Source: Halorientalis marina
GTDB taxonomy: Archaea > Halobacteriota > Halobacteria > Halobacteriales > Haloarculaceae
Length of the DNA stretch: 64,000 bases
Direction: 5' to 3'
Assembly (NCBI RefSeq): GCF_023028345.1
Contig: NZ_CP095487.1
Span: forward strand, 1-64,000
Part shown: piece by piece, positions 42,873 through 50,985 of the stretch
Layout: each line of letters starts with the position of its first letter
Position numbering within the stretch: position 1 is the stretch's first letter
Made by a program: the position numbers and the translations under genes
The notes under the pieces: generated by a model
Told to the model about the DNA's origin: nothing
Databases searched by the model: none
The model's input: only the letters and a program-made list of their open reading frames with translations

Positions 42873-43511
42873 TCAGTCCACCAGGTCGGCGACCAGTCCG
42901 GAGACGTACTCGACTTCGTCACGGTTGATGCCGTGGCCCATCCCCTCGTAGAGGCGCTTCTCCACGCCGGCGTTCAGGTCCTCGAGGACCGCCACGGACT
43001 CGTTGACGCGCTCGGCGGGGATGTGCGGGTCCACGTCGCTACAGCCGAAGAAGGCGGGCGTACGCTCCAGGTCGCCCGCGTAGTCGTCGCGGTCGATGCT
43101 CTCGCCGATGAGGCCGCCGCTGAGGGCGACGAGACCACCGTAGCGGGTGGGGTTGCGGGCGACGTACTCGCTGGCGAGACAGGCGCCCTGCGAGAACCCG
43201 CCGACGACGACCCGCTCGGTCGGGATATCGGCGTCGGTGGCCGTCTCGATGGCGTCCCCGATGGCCTGCAGGCCGGAGGTGCGGCCGGGTTCGTTCTGCT
43301 CGACGGGCGCTGTGAAGGGGTTGGGGTACCACGTGTTGCGGGCGGCCTGCGGGGCGAGGATGGCGACGCCCTCGTGGTGGAACTCCAGACCGGTCTGTGC
43401 GATGCTCCGGGCGGTCGCGCCCCGTCCGTGAGCGAGGACGAGCGCCGCCGTGGCGTCGGCGAGGTCGGTCCCGCCGGTGACGAGCTGCTGGTCCTGATGC
43501 GGTCCGGTCAC
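42873..43511 (-). CDS. alpha/beta hydrolase (carboxylesterase/phospholipase type)
   Basis: A 212-residue alpha/beta hydrolase of the phospholipase/carboxylesterase family. The nucleophile elbow is GGFSQGACLA, the Asp lies in SDVDPHIPAERV and the His in GMGHGINRDE, giving a complete Ser-Asp-His triad. LVLAHGRGA forms the oxyanion-hole region. GTG 43511 is chosen because the upstream in-frame extension is basic and atypical. Substrate unknown. Confidence 0.88.
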   Translation of the reverse strand: MTGPHQDQQLVTGGTDLADATAALVLAHGRGATARSIAQTGLEFHHEGVAILAPQAARNTWYPNPFTAPVEQNEPGRTSGLQAIGDAIETATDADIPTERVVVGGFSQGACLASEYVARNPTRYGGLVALSGGLIGESIDRDDYAGDLERTPAFFGCSDVDPHIPAERVNESVAVLEDLNAGVEKRLYEGMGHGINRDEVEYVSGLVADLVD

Positions 43512-43629
43512 GCCTGCCCTCCGCTGTGTACGGTCATGCTCCTTCGAAGGGGCTCGATGACAATCCGTCTGTCGACCGGCGGCGTGTGGAGGAGGAACGC
43601 TCAAACCGCGCCGGTCCCTACGGACGGGC

Positions 43630-44043
43630 GTGTCACGGTCGCTTCTCGTTTACGACGGCAGCACGGAGTGGCTGCGAACCGCCGCCGGCCTCGTGGCGAG
43701 CGCCGCCGACGACGTGCGGCCGGTACCCTGGAACGCAGACGCGGTCCAGGCGTTCCTCGATGCACAGTTCGGCGACCGGCCGTTCGCCCTCTTTCTGATC
43801 GAGACCGACACGGTCTACGTCGGGAAGGCCGCCGTCGAGCGCCTGCTCCAGCAGTACGGCATCGACGGGGAGCTCGCGAAGGTTTTCAAGCGACTGTACC
43901 CGCCGTTCTCGGCGCCCTTCGGCCGGCTCGTCCACGGACAGACGCCCGACGACCTCCACGGGACCTTCCCGCTGGACGCGGCGGCGAGCGAACACCTCGC
44001 CCCGCTTCGCGAGAGCGTCGAGATCCCCGTGGAACCGGAGTGA
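43630..44043 (+). CDS. DCC-family-like (DUF393) protein without the Cys pair
   Basis: A 137-residue protein whose start LLVYDGSTEWLRTAAGLV resembles the DUF393/DCC thiol-disulfide oxidoreductase start (LVYDGDCxxC). Both Cys residues of the DxxC motif are missing; the region reads DGSTEWL. The following GKAAVERLLQQYG and the KVFKRLYPPFSAPFGRL segment fit the family's second half. It is probably a redox-inactive relative. GTG start; convergent with the DUF2270 gene (2-nt gap). Confidence 0.6.
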   Translation: MSRSLLVYDGSTEWLRTAAGLVASAADDVRPVPWNADAVQAFLDAQFGDRPFALFLIETDTVYVGKAAVERLLQQYGIDGELAKVFKRLYPPFSAPFGRLVHGQTPDDLHGTFPLDAAASEHLAPLRESVEIPVEPE

Positions 44044-44045
44044 GG

Positions 44046-44792
44046 TCAGTCCCGCTCCGTGTCGTTCTGCCGCAGGTTCTCGGCCAGTAGCTCGCCCCGC
44101 GTGTGCCAGGTGCGCGGTCGACAGCAGACCACCAGCGCACCGCCGTAGAGGACGGCGACGACGGCCGTCACCAGTCCGCCGGAAATCGTCCCGACCGCTG
44201 CGCTCGCCGGCCACGGCGTCCCGGCGAAGGCCGTCACGCGGAGCAGCCACGCCCCGGCGATGATCGTAAAGAGCGGGAAGTACACCCGCCGAAGCCGGTG
44301 TGCGATGGCTTCCTCCGTCGAAATTCGCAGCTGCGGGCGGCGGTAGTTGTCCGCCAACTGCTCGCGCCAGTCGTCTTCGTCGACCGCCATGGTCGGGTCG
44401 AGCCCGACGGCCCAGACGCGCTCCTGCAGCGTGCGTACCCGCGAGCGCCACACGTCGTAGGCACGGTACCGCCGCGCCTCGATGAACAGGAACATCGCGA
44501 CGGCGGCGGCCCCGACGAGGATGACGTAATGGGGATTGGCCTCGCTCGAGAACGACCACGTCAACACCGCGGCGATGAGCAGGACCGCCCAGTTGGTCGT
44601 CCGGTCCAGCCGCTCGCGCCAGAGTTTCATCCGGTGGATCTCGCCGCGGTAGAGGTGTGCGAGCGCCGAACTCGGCCCCATGTCGCGGTCGAGCAGACCC
44701 CTGCCGACCCCTTCGTCGAGCGGCGCCTGGCCGTCGCGCAGTTCGTCGCCGAGGGGCATATCGTCGGCCGCCTCGCGGTCGGCGTCACCCAT
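44046..44792 (-). CDS. DUF2270 family integral membrane protein
   Basis: A 248-residue membrane protein of the DUF2270 type. The HLYRGEIHRMKLWRERLD segment and RTTNWAVLLIAAVLTWSFS helix are typical. Four membrane helices are predicted, two near residues 70-105 and two near 172-222, with the long charged loop YRAYDVWRSRVRTLQERVWA between them. Function unknown. It ends 2 nt from the convergent DCC-like gene. Confidence 0.8.
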   Translation of the reverse strand: MGDADREAADDMPLGDELRDGQAPLDEGVGRGLLDRDMGPSSALAHLYRGEIHRMKLWRERLDRTTNWAVLLIAAVLTWSFSSEANPHYVILVGAAAVAMFLFIEARRYRAYDVWRSRVRTLQERVWAVGLDPTMAVDEDDWREQLADNYRRPQLRISTEEAIAHRLRRVYFPLFTIIAGAWLLRVTAFAGTPWPASAAVGTISGGLVTAVVAVLYGGALVVCCRPRTWHTRGELLAENLRQNDTERD

Positions 44793-44884
44793 CGGTATCG
44801 GCCCGTGTGCCGTCCCGGTGTATAGAGCGTGTGTGAGTAGTGTTCAAGAGTATGGATACCGGATTCAGCAGCGTAATTGCCGCG

Positions 44885-46078
44885 TCAGTCGCCGGTGAGG
44901 GCGTCCTGGCTGGCCGCACAGTTGTTCGGCCCGAGTTCGAGCTCGAACGCCTCCTCGTCATCGGCCTCCTGCTGGCCGAGGTTCGTCGCGATGATGTCCT
45001 CGTAGTTCGCGGGCCGTGGCGGCATATCCGAGAGGATCAGGTCGACGAACTCGTCTTCGGCCATCGTGAGCGCCGCCATCTCGTCGACCAGCTGTCCGAT
45101 AGGAGCGGTGTAGGTGCCGTCCGCGGCGGGCTCTGCGGCATCGCTGAAGTGCGCCCCGCCGACGAGCACGTCGTCGTCGAGGGTGAGGACGCGCTCCTGC
45201 AGGGTCTCGTGGAGCTGGCGGGCGGCGTCGGGCGCGCCCTCGTCACCCTCTTCGAGGTCGGGGCGGGCGACGCTCTCGACGAACAGGCCGTCGCCCGTCG
45301 CGAGCAGGCTGCCGCCGAGGAGGTATGAGGTCATGCCGCTGGTGTGGCCGGGGGTGTAAACCGTCTCGACCGTCGCGTCGCCGACGGCGAACTCGTCGCC
45401 GTCCGTTGCGGTCGCCAGTTCGTCGATGTAGGTGACGCCGCGCTGGCGGGCGGCCTCCGGCACGACGCCGGTCACGCCGCGCTCGTCCAGATCGCGCACG
45501 CCACTGATGTGGTCGGCGTGGATGTGCGTATCGAAGGCGTAGGTCAGGTCAGCGCCGAGTTCGTCGGCGTCGTCGAGGTAGCGGTCGGTGAACGCCCGGA
45601 GCGGGTCGACGACCGCCGCCTCGCCGTCCGAGACGAGCAGGTAGCCCAGACAGCCACTCGATGGGCGCTGGTACTGGTAGAGGTCGCCGGGCCCGTCGTA
45701 CCGGGTAACGGGCACGCGCTCGTAGATGCGGGCCCACCCGTTCATTCCGTCGTCGAGGTGGACCACGTCGCGACCCCGCTCTGCGAGGACACCCGCGACG
45801 TACTCGCTCGCGCCACCCTTGGCACAGAGGACGACCAGCGGCTCGCCCTCGGGGACCTGTTCGAGCACGTCGTCGTCGACCTCGTCGTCGAGGAAGTGGA
45901 AGTACGGGACGTTCGCGATCTCGACTGTCGGCCCGTCGACGTGCCACTCCGTGAACTCACTCTCCATCCGCGTATCCAGGACCGTCACCGACTCGTCGGC
46001 GTCGATCCGGCGCTTGAGTTCGGCTGGTTCGATCTCGTCGACCTCCACGTCCGGCGTGGGAAAGTCCTCGGGTTCCAT
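44885..46078 (-). CDS. rhodanese-metallo-beta-lactamase fusion (persulfide dioxygenase-like)
   Basis: A 397-residue fusion. Residues 15 to about 120 are a rhodanese domain with catalytic Cys in VVLCAKGGAS. Residues about 130-350 are an ETHE1/GloB-like metallo-beta-lactamase with THIHADHISG, the GHTSG His, the TGDGLFV Asp and GGAHFSD. Known: ETHE1-type enzymes oxidise glutathione or CoA persulfide to sulfite, and rhodanese partners transfer sulfane sulfur. The rhodanese-first order is opposite to Staphylococcus CstB. The promoter carries the sulfur-island operator. It is divergent from the UspA gene. Confidence 0.9.
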   Translation of the reverse strand: MEPEDFPTPDVEVDEIEPAELKRRIDADESVTVLDTRMESEFTEWHVDGPTVEIANVPYFHFLDDEVDDDVLEQVPEGEPLVVLCAKGGASEYVAGVLAERGRDVVHLDDGMNGWARIYERVPVTRYDGPGDLYQYQRPSSGCLGYLLVSDGEAAVVDPLRAFTDRYLDDADELGADLTYAFDTHIHADHISGVRDLDERGVTGVVPEAARQRGVTYIDELATATDGDEFAVGDATVETVYTPGHTSGMTSYLLGGSLLATGDGLFVESVARPDLEEGDEGAPDAARQLHETLQERVLTLDDDVLVGGAHFSDAAEPAADGTYTAPIGQLVDEMAALTMAEDEFVDLILSDMPPRPANYEDIIATNLGQQEADDEEAFELELGPNNCAASQDALTGD

Positions 46079-46119
46079 GTTACACCCCAGGTTTGGAGAC
46101 TCGACACCTTATATCTTGT

Positions 46120-46136
46120 GTGTAGTGTACAATATC
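46120..46136 (-). promoter_or_regulatory. sulfur-island operator, site a
   Basis: On the minus strand this reads GATATTGTACACTACAC. It is the copy nearest the rhodanese-MBL gene start at 46078 and differs from the consensus AGTATTGTRYRGTRGAC mainly in the first two bases. Confidence 0.6.
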
Positions 46137-46293
46137 ATAATCCATTTCGAACGGGTGGCAGACAGGACCGGCGGACACTCGGGCGACGAGACCGGCAATC
46201 GATGCGCAACAAATGTCTCATATGCGCTTTTCGGCGACGGTTACCGTCCCCGCGGGTATCGGACCGTCGACGGTTCGGGCGGATTTGTTTTGC

Positions 46294-46310
46294 GTACTAC
46301 ACACAATACT
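46294..46310 (-). promoter_or_regulatory. sulfur-island operator, site b
   Basis: On the minus strand this reads AGTATTGTGTGTAGTAC. It lies 29-45 bp upstream of the UspA ATG at 46339, in the shared divergent region with site a. Confidence 0.65.
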
Positions 46311-46338
46311 AATAGGCGGACAGGTTGTAGTGTCAGGT

Positions 46339-47193
46339 ATGCGCGCAGTGTACGCGACGGACCTGTCCGAGGCTATCGAGACGGCGATCGGGTCGCGGAC
46401 GTGCCTGGAGTGTCTCGGTCGGTACGGGATCGACGAGATCGACCTGATCACCGTCACGAGCCCGAACGTGACGGCCGGGATGCCCGGCAGCGACGTGGGC
46501 GAACGGACGCGGCGGGCCCTGGACCGCCAGCAGCGGTTGCTGGAGGAGGAGGGGTTCGCCGTCCGGACGCACGTCGTTCGTGGGACGCCACACCGACGGA
46601 TCAACGGGCTTGCAGACCGCGTCGACGCCGCGCTCACCATCGTCGGTTCGCGCGGGCAGAGTCCGCTCGAACGGCGGTTGATCGGGAGTACGGCCCGGAA
46701 CATCAGCCGGACGACGGTGCGACCGCTCCTGCTCCAGCGGATCGTCGAGTCCGAAGCGGACGCGGCCCACGAGGTCGCGAACGAACACCTGTTCCAGCGT
46801 GTCCTGTACGCGACGGACTTCTCCGAGAACGCCGAGCGCGCGTTCGAGCAGTTCCGGCACATGCAGACCGCCACGCAGGAGGCGACCCTGCTCCACGTCG
46901 CGCCCCCGTCACGGCGGTCGAGCGAGGGCAGCGAGACCGTCAGCGACGCCGAGGCGCGGCTGAGCGAACTCGCCGACGAACTCGAGTCGATGGACATCGA
47001 GACGCGGACCGCCGTCCGGGAGGGTGAGGCGGTCGAAGAGATCCTCGCGGCCGAGACGGCGTTCCAGCCGACGACGATCCTCATGGGGTCACGCGGGCGC
47101 AGTCGGATGCGCCGGCTCCTGCTCGGGAGCACGTCCGAGGACGTGGTCGCCCGGGCGAACTGCAACGTCCTGCTCGTTCCGCCGCCACGCTGA
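46339..47193 (+). CDS. tandem universal stress protein (UspA family)
   Basis: A 284-residue protein with two UspA domains (residues 1 to about 140 and about 152-284). Each starts with a strand and AT-D motif (VYATDLSEA; VLYATDFSENAERAF). Domain 1 ends in IVGSRGQSPLERRLIGSTA and domain 2 in LMGSRGRSRMRRLLLGSTS, the ATP-binding G-x2-G-x9-G(S/T) signature. ATG 46339 follows the operator-bearing promoter. Divergence from the persulfide dioxygenase gene with shared operators suggests a sulfide or redox stress role (inference). Confidence 0.9.
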   Translation: MRAVYATDLSEAIETAIGSRTCLECLGRYGIDEIDLITVTSPNVTAGMPGSDVGERTRRALDRQQRLLEEEGFAVRTHVVRGTPHRRINGLADRVDAALTIVGSRGQSPLERRLIGSTARNISRTTVRPLLLQRIVESEADAAHEVANEHLFQRVLYATDFSENAERAFEQFRHMQTATQEATLLHVAPPSRRSSEGSETVSDAEARLSELADELESMDIETRTAVREGEAVEEILAAETAFQPTTILMGSRGRSRMRRLLLGSTSEDVVARANCNVLLVPPPR

Positions 47194-47334
47194 GGCCGCG
47201 GGGCCAGGACCGTTTTCGACGACGGCACCCGGACGCGGAAGCGACGGCGTCGGGGCCGCGGGCAGGTGGAAACGGAGTGCTCGCACGGCCAGCAGACGGT
47301 CGGAAAACGAAAAGGCGGCTGGCGACCGGCGCGA

Positions 47335-48372
47335 TCAGGCGTCGACAGCGACGGACTGGTCGGTCGCCGCCGCGCGGAGTTCCCGGACGGCACTGTAGGA
47401 CACCGCACCGCTGACCAGCAGGGCCGCGCCGAGGATGATGACGAGGCTCACGGTGTCGAGCACCGGCATCTCGAGGACGCCACCGATCTGACGCACGGCG
47501 ACGGCGATGGCGCCGAGCAGGAGCATCACGCCGAAGTACACTTTGATGTCGTCCTCCTCGACGAGGCTCGTCGCGGCCGCGCCGAGGCGCGCGCCGAGCG
47601 CGCTCCCGGCCAGGAGCGGGACGACGATGCTCAGGTCGACCGCGCCCGACTGCGCGTAGAGGAAGGAACCGATCCCGCCCGAGAAGACGATCTCGAACAG
47701 GTCGGTCCCCACCGCGACGGGCACGGGGACGCCGATGAGGTAGAACAGCGCGGGCATCCGGATGAACCCGCCGCCGACGCCCAGGAAGCCGGAGAGCAGG
47801 CCCGTGGCGAACGCCACCAGCAGGATCATCCACAGCGACACCGAGAACCCGCCGCGGAGCGACATCATCGGCGGCACGCGGTAGGACTGTATCTTCTTGG
47901 CGATGTCGGGGATGTCCGCATCGTCGAGGTCCTCGTCCGCGTCGTGGTCGAGGCCGCCGTCGTCGCCGCCGTCTTTCAGCGCCTCGCGCGTCACGAACAC
48001 GCCGATCCCGCCCAGCAGGCCGACGTACGCGACGCTGACGACGGTATCGGCCAGCCCGATGTGCTGGAGGTACTCCAGCCCGATCTTGCCGACCTCGATG
48101 CCGGCGGTCGTGCCGGCGATCATCAACACGCCGAGCTTGTAGTCGACCTGCCCGAGGTCGCGGTGTTTCAGCGTCGCGATGACGGAGGTCCCGAAGACGA
48201 ACGCCAGCCCGGAACCGACCGCGACGTTCGCCTCGTAGCCCATGACCAGCAGCGCCGGCGTCACCAGGAAGGAGCCGCCCATCCCGAAGAAGCCAAAGAG
48301 GATGCCGATGAGCAGCCCGAAGCCGGCGAACGTCGCGAGCAGCATCGCACTCACGCCGAAGAGCTCCATCAT
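47335..48372 (-). CDS. TSUP (TauE/SafE) family sulfite/sulfonate permease
   Basis: A 345-residue membrane protein with eight or more helices. It has the TSUP repeat motif in both halves: GFFGMGGSFLVTPALLVMGY and FLGVGGGFIRMPALFYLIG. A cytosolic acidic loop (DGGDDGGLDHDADEDLDDAD) joins the halves. Known: TSUP proteins move sulfite, sulfonates or sulfur-containing anions. The ATG overlaps the upstream small-membrane-protein stop by 4 nt. It is controlled from the promoter with the operator at 48669. Confidence 0.9.
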   Translation of the reverse strand: MMELFGVSAMLLATFAGFGLLIGILFGFFGMGGSFLVTPALLVMGYEANVAVGSGLAFVFGTSVIATLKHRDLGQVDYKLGVLMIAGTTAGIEVGKIGLEYLQHIGLADTVVSVAYVGLLGGIGVFVTREALKDGGDDGGLDHDADEDLDDADIPDIAKKIQSYRVPPMMSLRGGFSVSLWMILLVAFATGLLSGFLGVGGGFIRMPALFYLIGVPVPVAVGTDLFEIVFSGGIGSFLYAQSGAVDLSIVVPLLAGSALGARLGAAATSLVEEDDIKVYFGVMLLLGAIAVAVRQIGGVLEMPVLDTVSLVIILGAALLVSGAVSYSAVRELRAAATDQSVAVDA

Positions 48373-48581
48373 TGCTTGGTCCCTCCGTTCTCGGCGGCCG
48401 GACAGCGACCGAAGAGCGCGTCGAGGACGGCACACTGGCCCTCGAGGACGCGTTTCACCGATGGCCCGAGCAGGGTCTCCAGCCCGCCGTAGCCCACGTA
48501 CAGGACGAACGCCTCGGCGAGGACGATCCCGACGAGGACCGCCGCCTGCGCGTTCCCGCTGAGGGTTTCAATTCCGAACAT
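48369..48581 (-). CDS. small membrane protein, DUF7512-like
   Basis: A 70-residue protein with one long hydrophobic helix (AQAAVLVGIVLAEAFVLYVGYG), then LETLLGPSVKRVLEGQCAVLDALFGRCP with two Cys, and a short polar tail. It is translationally coupled to the TSUP permease gene by a 4-nt overlap and is likely a small subunit or partner of that transporter (inference). No function is known to me. Confidence 0.8.
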   Translation of the reverse strand: MFGIETLSGNAQAAVLVGIVLAEAFVLYVGYGGLETLLGPSVKRVLEGQCAVLDALFGRCPAAENGGTKQ

Positions 48582-48650
48582 CGGTACTCACCTGCGTCGA
48601 CAGTCTTGTGGTCCGCGTGTAATTCTGCACGGATGGACGTAGCCGGAGGG

Positions 48651-48660
48651 GATAAATAAC
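48651..48660 (-). promoter_or_regulatory. TATA-like box for the TSUP operon
   Basis: On the minus strand this reads GTTATTTATC, about 70 bp upstream of ATG 48581, giving a leader near 45 nt. The operator at 48669-48685 lies directly upstream of it. Confidence 0.5.
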
Positions 48661-48668
48661 GGTTTTGG

Positions 48669-48685
48669 GTCCACTGTACAATACT
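48669..48685 (-). promoter_or_regulatory. sulfur-island operator, site c
   Basis: On the minus strand this reads AGTATTGTACAGTGGAC, a full consensus match. It sits 8 bp upstream of the TATA-like box of the TSUP operon. Confidence 0.7.
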
Positions 48686-48859
48686 ATATCGCCGTAACGG
48701 ACCCATAGGGATGCATAAGTTATCGGTGGCTACAGCGGTCGGTGGCCGTCCGTGAACGGCGCTGGCGCGCGGGTCGGTGCGGGACGTGGCGGTCGGGACG
48801 CGCGGCTGCTGGCACGCGTGGCTGCCGGTCGATCAACAGGAAGGAAACAGGTGAGCCGC

Positions 48860-48907
48860 GGGCGTCAGTCCGCGGTCGTCGGTCGGGCGTCAGTCCGCGG
48901 TCGTCGG
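48860..48907. repeat. direct repeat of 23 bp with 25-bp period
   Basis: The sequence beginning GGGCGTCAGTCCGCGG occurs at 48860-48882 and again at 48885-48907. The second copy contains the stop codon and last codons of the YeeE/YedE gene. The first copy therefore looks like a small duplication just beyond that gene's end. Confidence 0.8.
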
Positions 48908-49348
48908 GCCGGCGTCGCTGTCGGTCGTCCGGGACCGGACCAGCCCCTGGAGATACGCGCCGGCGAACATACCGCCGATGGCCCAGAGGATGGTGAAGTT
49001 CCCGATGCCGACGCTAGCGTAGGCGGCGCCGGGGCAGATGCCGGAGAGCCCCCAGCCGACGCCGAAGATCACGCCGCCGGCCAGGACGTTCCGGTCGAAG
49101 GACTTCATGCGGCGGACGTAGTCGGCCCCGGTCAGCGGCGCGTGGTCGAGCACGTTCGTCGCGAAGGCGAAGGTAATCGCCGTGACCACCGAGGCCCCGC
49201 CCATCACGAACAGGAGGCCGAAGTCCTCGAACTGCAGGAAGTTCAGGACGACCTCGGGGCGGGCCATGTGGCTGTAGGCCAGCCCGAATCCGAACACGAG
49301 CCCACCGACGAGGACCGCGAGGTAGAACGCGGGACTGCGGTCGCTCAC
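48890..49348 (-). CDS. YeeE/YedE family sulfur-transport protein, second half
   Basis: A 152-residue membrane protein with four helices. The VFGVGWGLSGICPGAAYASVG segment contains the conserved Cys-Pro of the YeeE/YedE (TsuA-like) family, and FGLAYSHMARPEVVLNFLQF is its N-terminal hallmark. Known: this family imports thiosulfate or related sulfur compounds and passes sulfur to TusA-like carriers. In haloarchaea it is split in two; this half starts with GTG overlapping the first-half stop by 4 nt. TusA lies just beyond the divergent promoter. Confidence 0.88.
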   Translation of the reverse strand: MSDRSPAFYLAVLVGGLVFGFGLAYSHMARPEVVLNFLQFEDFGLLFVMGGASVVTAITFAFATNVLDHAPLTGADYVRRMKSFDRNVLAGGVIFGVGWGLSGICPGAAYASVGIGNFTILWAIGGMFAGAYLQGLVRSRTTDSDAGPTTAD

Positions 49349-49818
49349 GGCAACACCCCCAGGGCCTGCACCAGCTGAGCGGTACCGATGGCGACGGCCA
49401 TGAACGTCGCCACGTTCACGATGGAGGTCCCCGAGAGCGAGCCGACGCCACAGACGCCGTGTCCGGACGTACAGCCCTTTCCGAGCCGGGTCCCGATCCC
49501 GACGAGGACGCCGCCGCCGAGCAGTCGCCACCACTGGACGTCCGTCGTCCAGGCTCCGCCCTGCCAGAAGACGGCGTAGACCGCGGCCCCGAGGACGATA
49601 CCGACCGTGAACACGACCCGCCAGTCGCGGGTCGCGACGTAGGGACCGCGGTTGAACCGCGGGACCTTCGAGACGTAGGACAGCGTGGATTCGAGGAACG
49701 TGCTCGCGCCCGCGATGATACCAGTGGCGAGGTAGATGATCGCCACGCCACCGCCGACGAACGCACCGCCGATGGCGTAGCGCGCGATGCCGTTCGGGAA
49801 CAGCTCCATACCGATCAT
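49345..49818 (-). CDS. YeeE/YedE family sulfur-transport protein, first half
   Basis: A 157-residue membrane protein with four helices and the motif RLGKGCTSGHGVCGVGSLS, whose Cys residues are the hallmark of YeeE/YedE thiosulfate transporters. Together with the downstream half it should make one functional unit. ATG 49818 is used; ATG 49809 is an alternative. The promoter has the sulfur-island operator at 49924-49940. It is divergent from the TusA-DsrE genes. Confidence 0.88.
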   Translation of the reverse strand: MIGMELFPNGIARYAIGGAFVGGGVAIIYLATGIIAGASTFLESTLSYVSKVPRFNRGPYVATRDWRVVFTVGIVLGAAVYAVFWQGGAWTTDVQWWRLLGGGVLVGIGTRLGKGCTSGHGVCGVGSLSGTSIVNVATFMAVAIGTAQLVQALGVLP

Positions 49819-49923
49819 CGACGCACCACCCCGTGACGGCCGCGTGCCGGTTCGAGCCGAGTTCGAGTCATGTGTCACTCGCCCCTACCGGCTGCTCGGG
49901 CAAAAGGATTTGCATACTATTTT

Positions 49924-49940
49924 GTCTACTATACAATACT
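49924..49940 (-). promoter_or_regulatory. sulfur-island operator, site d
   Basis: On the minus strand this reads AGTATTGTATAGTAGAC, a full consensus match, about 106 bp upstream of the YeeE/YedE ATG at 49818. An AT-rich stretch that could hold the TATA box follows it. Confidence 0.7.
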
Positions 49941-50040
49941 GTTTCGGGATACCGACCCAATGGCGCACCAGAAGTGGTTTCGAGGGGCGTATACCTTTTG
50001 AGTGATGGGCATTACCGACACAATTATCAACCCGTGGCGT

Positions 50041-50057
50041 AGTATTGTGCGTTGAAG
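50041..50057 (+). promoter_or_regulatory. sulfur-island operator, site e
   Basis: AGTATTGTGCGTTGAAG lies 8-24 bp upstream of the TusA ATG at 50065. The first eight bases match the consensus exactly and the second half is weaker. At this distance bound protein would cover the transcription start. Confidence 0.6.
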
Positions 50058-50064
50058 ACAACAC

Positions 50065-50322
50065 ATGAGTATCGAAACGGACGTTACGGAGACGCTCGAC
50101 GTGAAAGGTGCCTCGTGCCCGATGCCGGTCGTGAAGACGAAGCAGGCGGTCGACGACCTCGCGCCGGGCGACGTGCTCGAAGTGCTCGCGACGGACTCGG
50201 GCAGCACGAGCGACATCGACGGCTGGGCGAACGGAACCGACGGCGTGGAACTCCTCGAGCAGACGGAACGCGACGGGGGCGGTGAGACCGTCTACGTGCA
50301 CTACGTGCAGGTGACAGAATGA
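50065..50322 (+). CDS. TusA-family sulfur carrier protein
   Basis: An 85-residue TusA/SirA-like protein. The sulfur-carrying Cys is in ASCPMPVVKTKQAV (CPxP motif), and the rest has the two-strand, two-helix TusA layout ending in YVHYVQVTE. Known: TusA proteins carry persulfide sulfur between enzymes. The stop overlaps the DsrE-family ATG by 4 nt, so carrier and partner are made together. Next to the YeeE/YedE genes it is a natural acceptor for imported sulfur (inference). Confidence 0.93.
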   Translation: MSIETDVTETLDVKGASCPMPVVKTKQAVDDLAPGDVLEVLATDSGSTSDIDGWANGTDGVELLEQTERDGGGETVYVHYVQVTE

Positions 50323-50921
50323 GCACGGACGCGGACGAGACCCCGGAGGGCGACGGGCCGACGGCGGCGGACGCAGCCGAAGTCGACGTCGCGGAACTGC
50401 GCGCCCGCGTCGACGAACTGGAGGAGCAGCTGGCGGCCGTCGAGGCCGACGCCGACGACGACACGAACTCGATGGTCATCATCGCGACGAAGGGCACGCT
50501 CGACATGGCGTACCCGCCGCTGATCCTCGCCTCGACGGCCGCCGCGTTCGGCTGGGACGTGACCCTGTTTCACACGTTCTGGGGGCTCGACGTCCTCCAC
50601 GAGGAGAAGTCGACGGAGCTCCAGATGAGTTCCGTTGGCAACCCGAATATGCCGGTACCCAACGCGGTGGCCTCCCTGCCGGGGATGGACCGCGTGACCA
50701 CGAAGATGATGGAGAAGAAGATCGCCGACAACGAGACGGCGACCATCGAGGAACTCATCGAGACCAGTTTCGACATGGGCGTCGAGATGCAGGCCTGTCA
50801 GATGACGATCGAGCTGATGGGCTACGACGAGGACGACTTCTACGACGACGTCACCGTCGGTGTCGGCGCCGCGACAGCGCTCGAACGCATGGCCGACGCC
50901 GACATCCAGCTGCTGGTCTGA
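50319..50921 (+). CDS. DsrE/DsrF/DrsH-like family protein with coiled-coil N-terminus
   Basis: A 200-residue DsrE2-like protein. Residues 1-50 are acidic with a coiled coil (VAELRARVDELEEQLAAVEA). The DsrE fold begins at MVIIATKGTLDMAYPPLILA, and the presumed sulfur-binding Cys lies in EMQACQMTIELMG. Known: DsrE2-type proteins exchange persulfide with TusA and rhodanese in sulfur oxidation. It is coupled to the TusA gene by a 4-nt overlap. Confidence 0.9.
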   Translation: MSTDADETPEGDGPTAADAAEVDVAELRARVDELEEQLAAVEADADDDTNSMVIIATKGTLDMAYPPLILASTAAAFGWDVTLFHTFWGLDVLHEEKSTELQMSSVGNPNMPVPNAVASLPGMDRVTTKMMEKKIADNETATIEELIETSFDMGVEMQACQMTIELMGYDEDDFYDDVTVGVGAATALERMADADIQLLV

Positions 50922-50930
50922 CCGGCCAGG

Positions 50931-50947
50931 AGTGTTGTGCAGTTCTT
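50931..50947 (+). promoter_or_regulatory. sulfur-island operator, site f (before the regulator gene)
   Basis: AGTGTTGTGCAGTTCTT matches the consensus over its first 13 bases except one. It lies 39-55 bp upstream of the TrmB-like regulator ATG at 50986, which suggests autoregulation. Confidence 0.5.
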
Positions 50948-50985
50948 ACATAACCCTTTTGTTATCACCGTGCTTAGTTGAGGGT

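Larger units (their letters stand above)
48582..48889. other. 308-bp intergenic region with TSUP-operon promoter
   Basis: No gene is seen here. It contains, for the minus-strand TSUP operon, a TATA-like GTTATTTATC (48651-48660) and the operator at 48669-48685. The part from 48710 to 48860 shows nothing recognisable. It ends in a 25-bp-spaced direct repeat that overlaps the stop of the next minus-strand gene. Confidence 0.6.
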
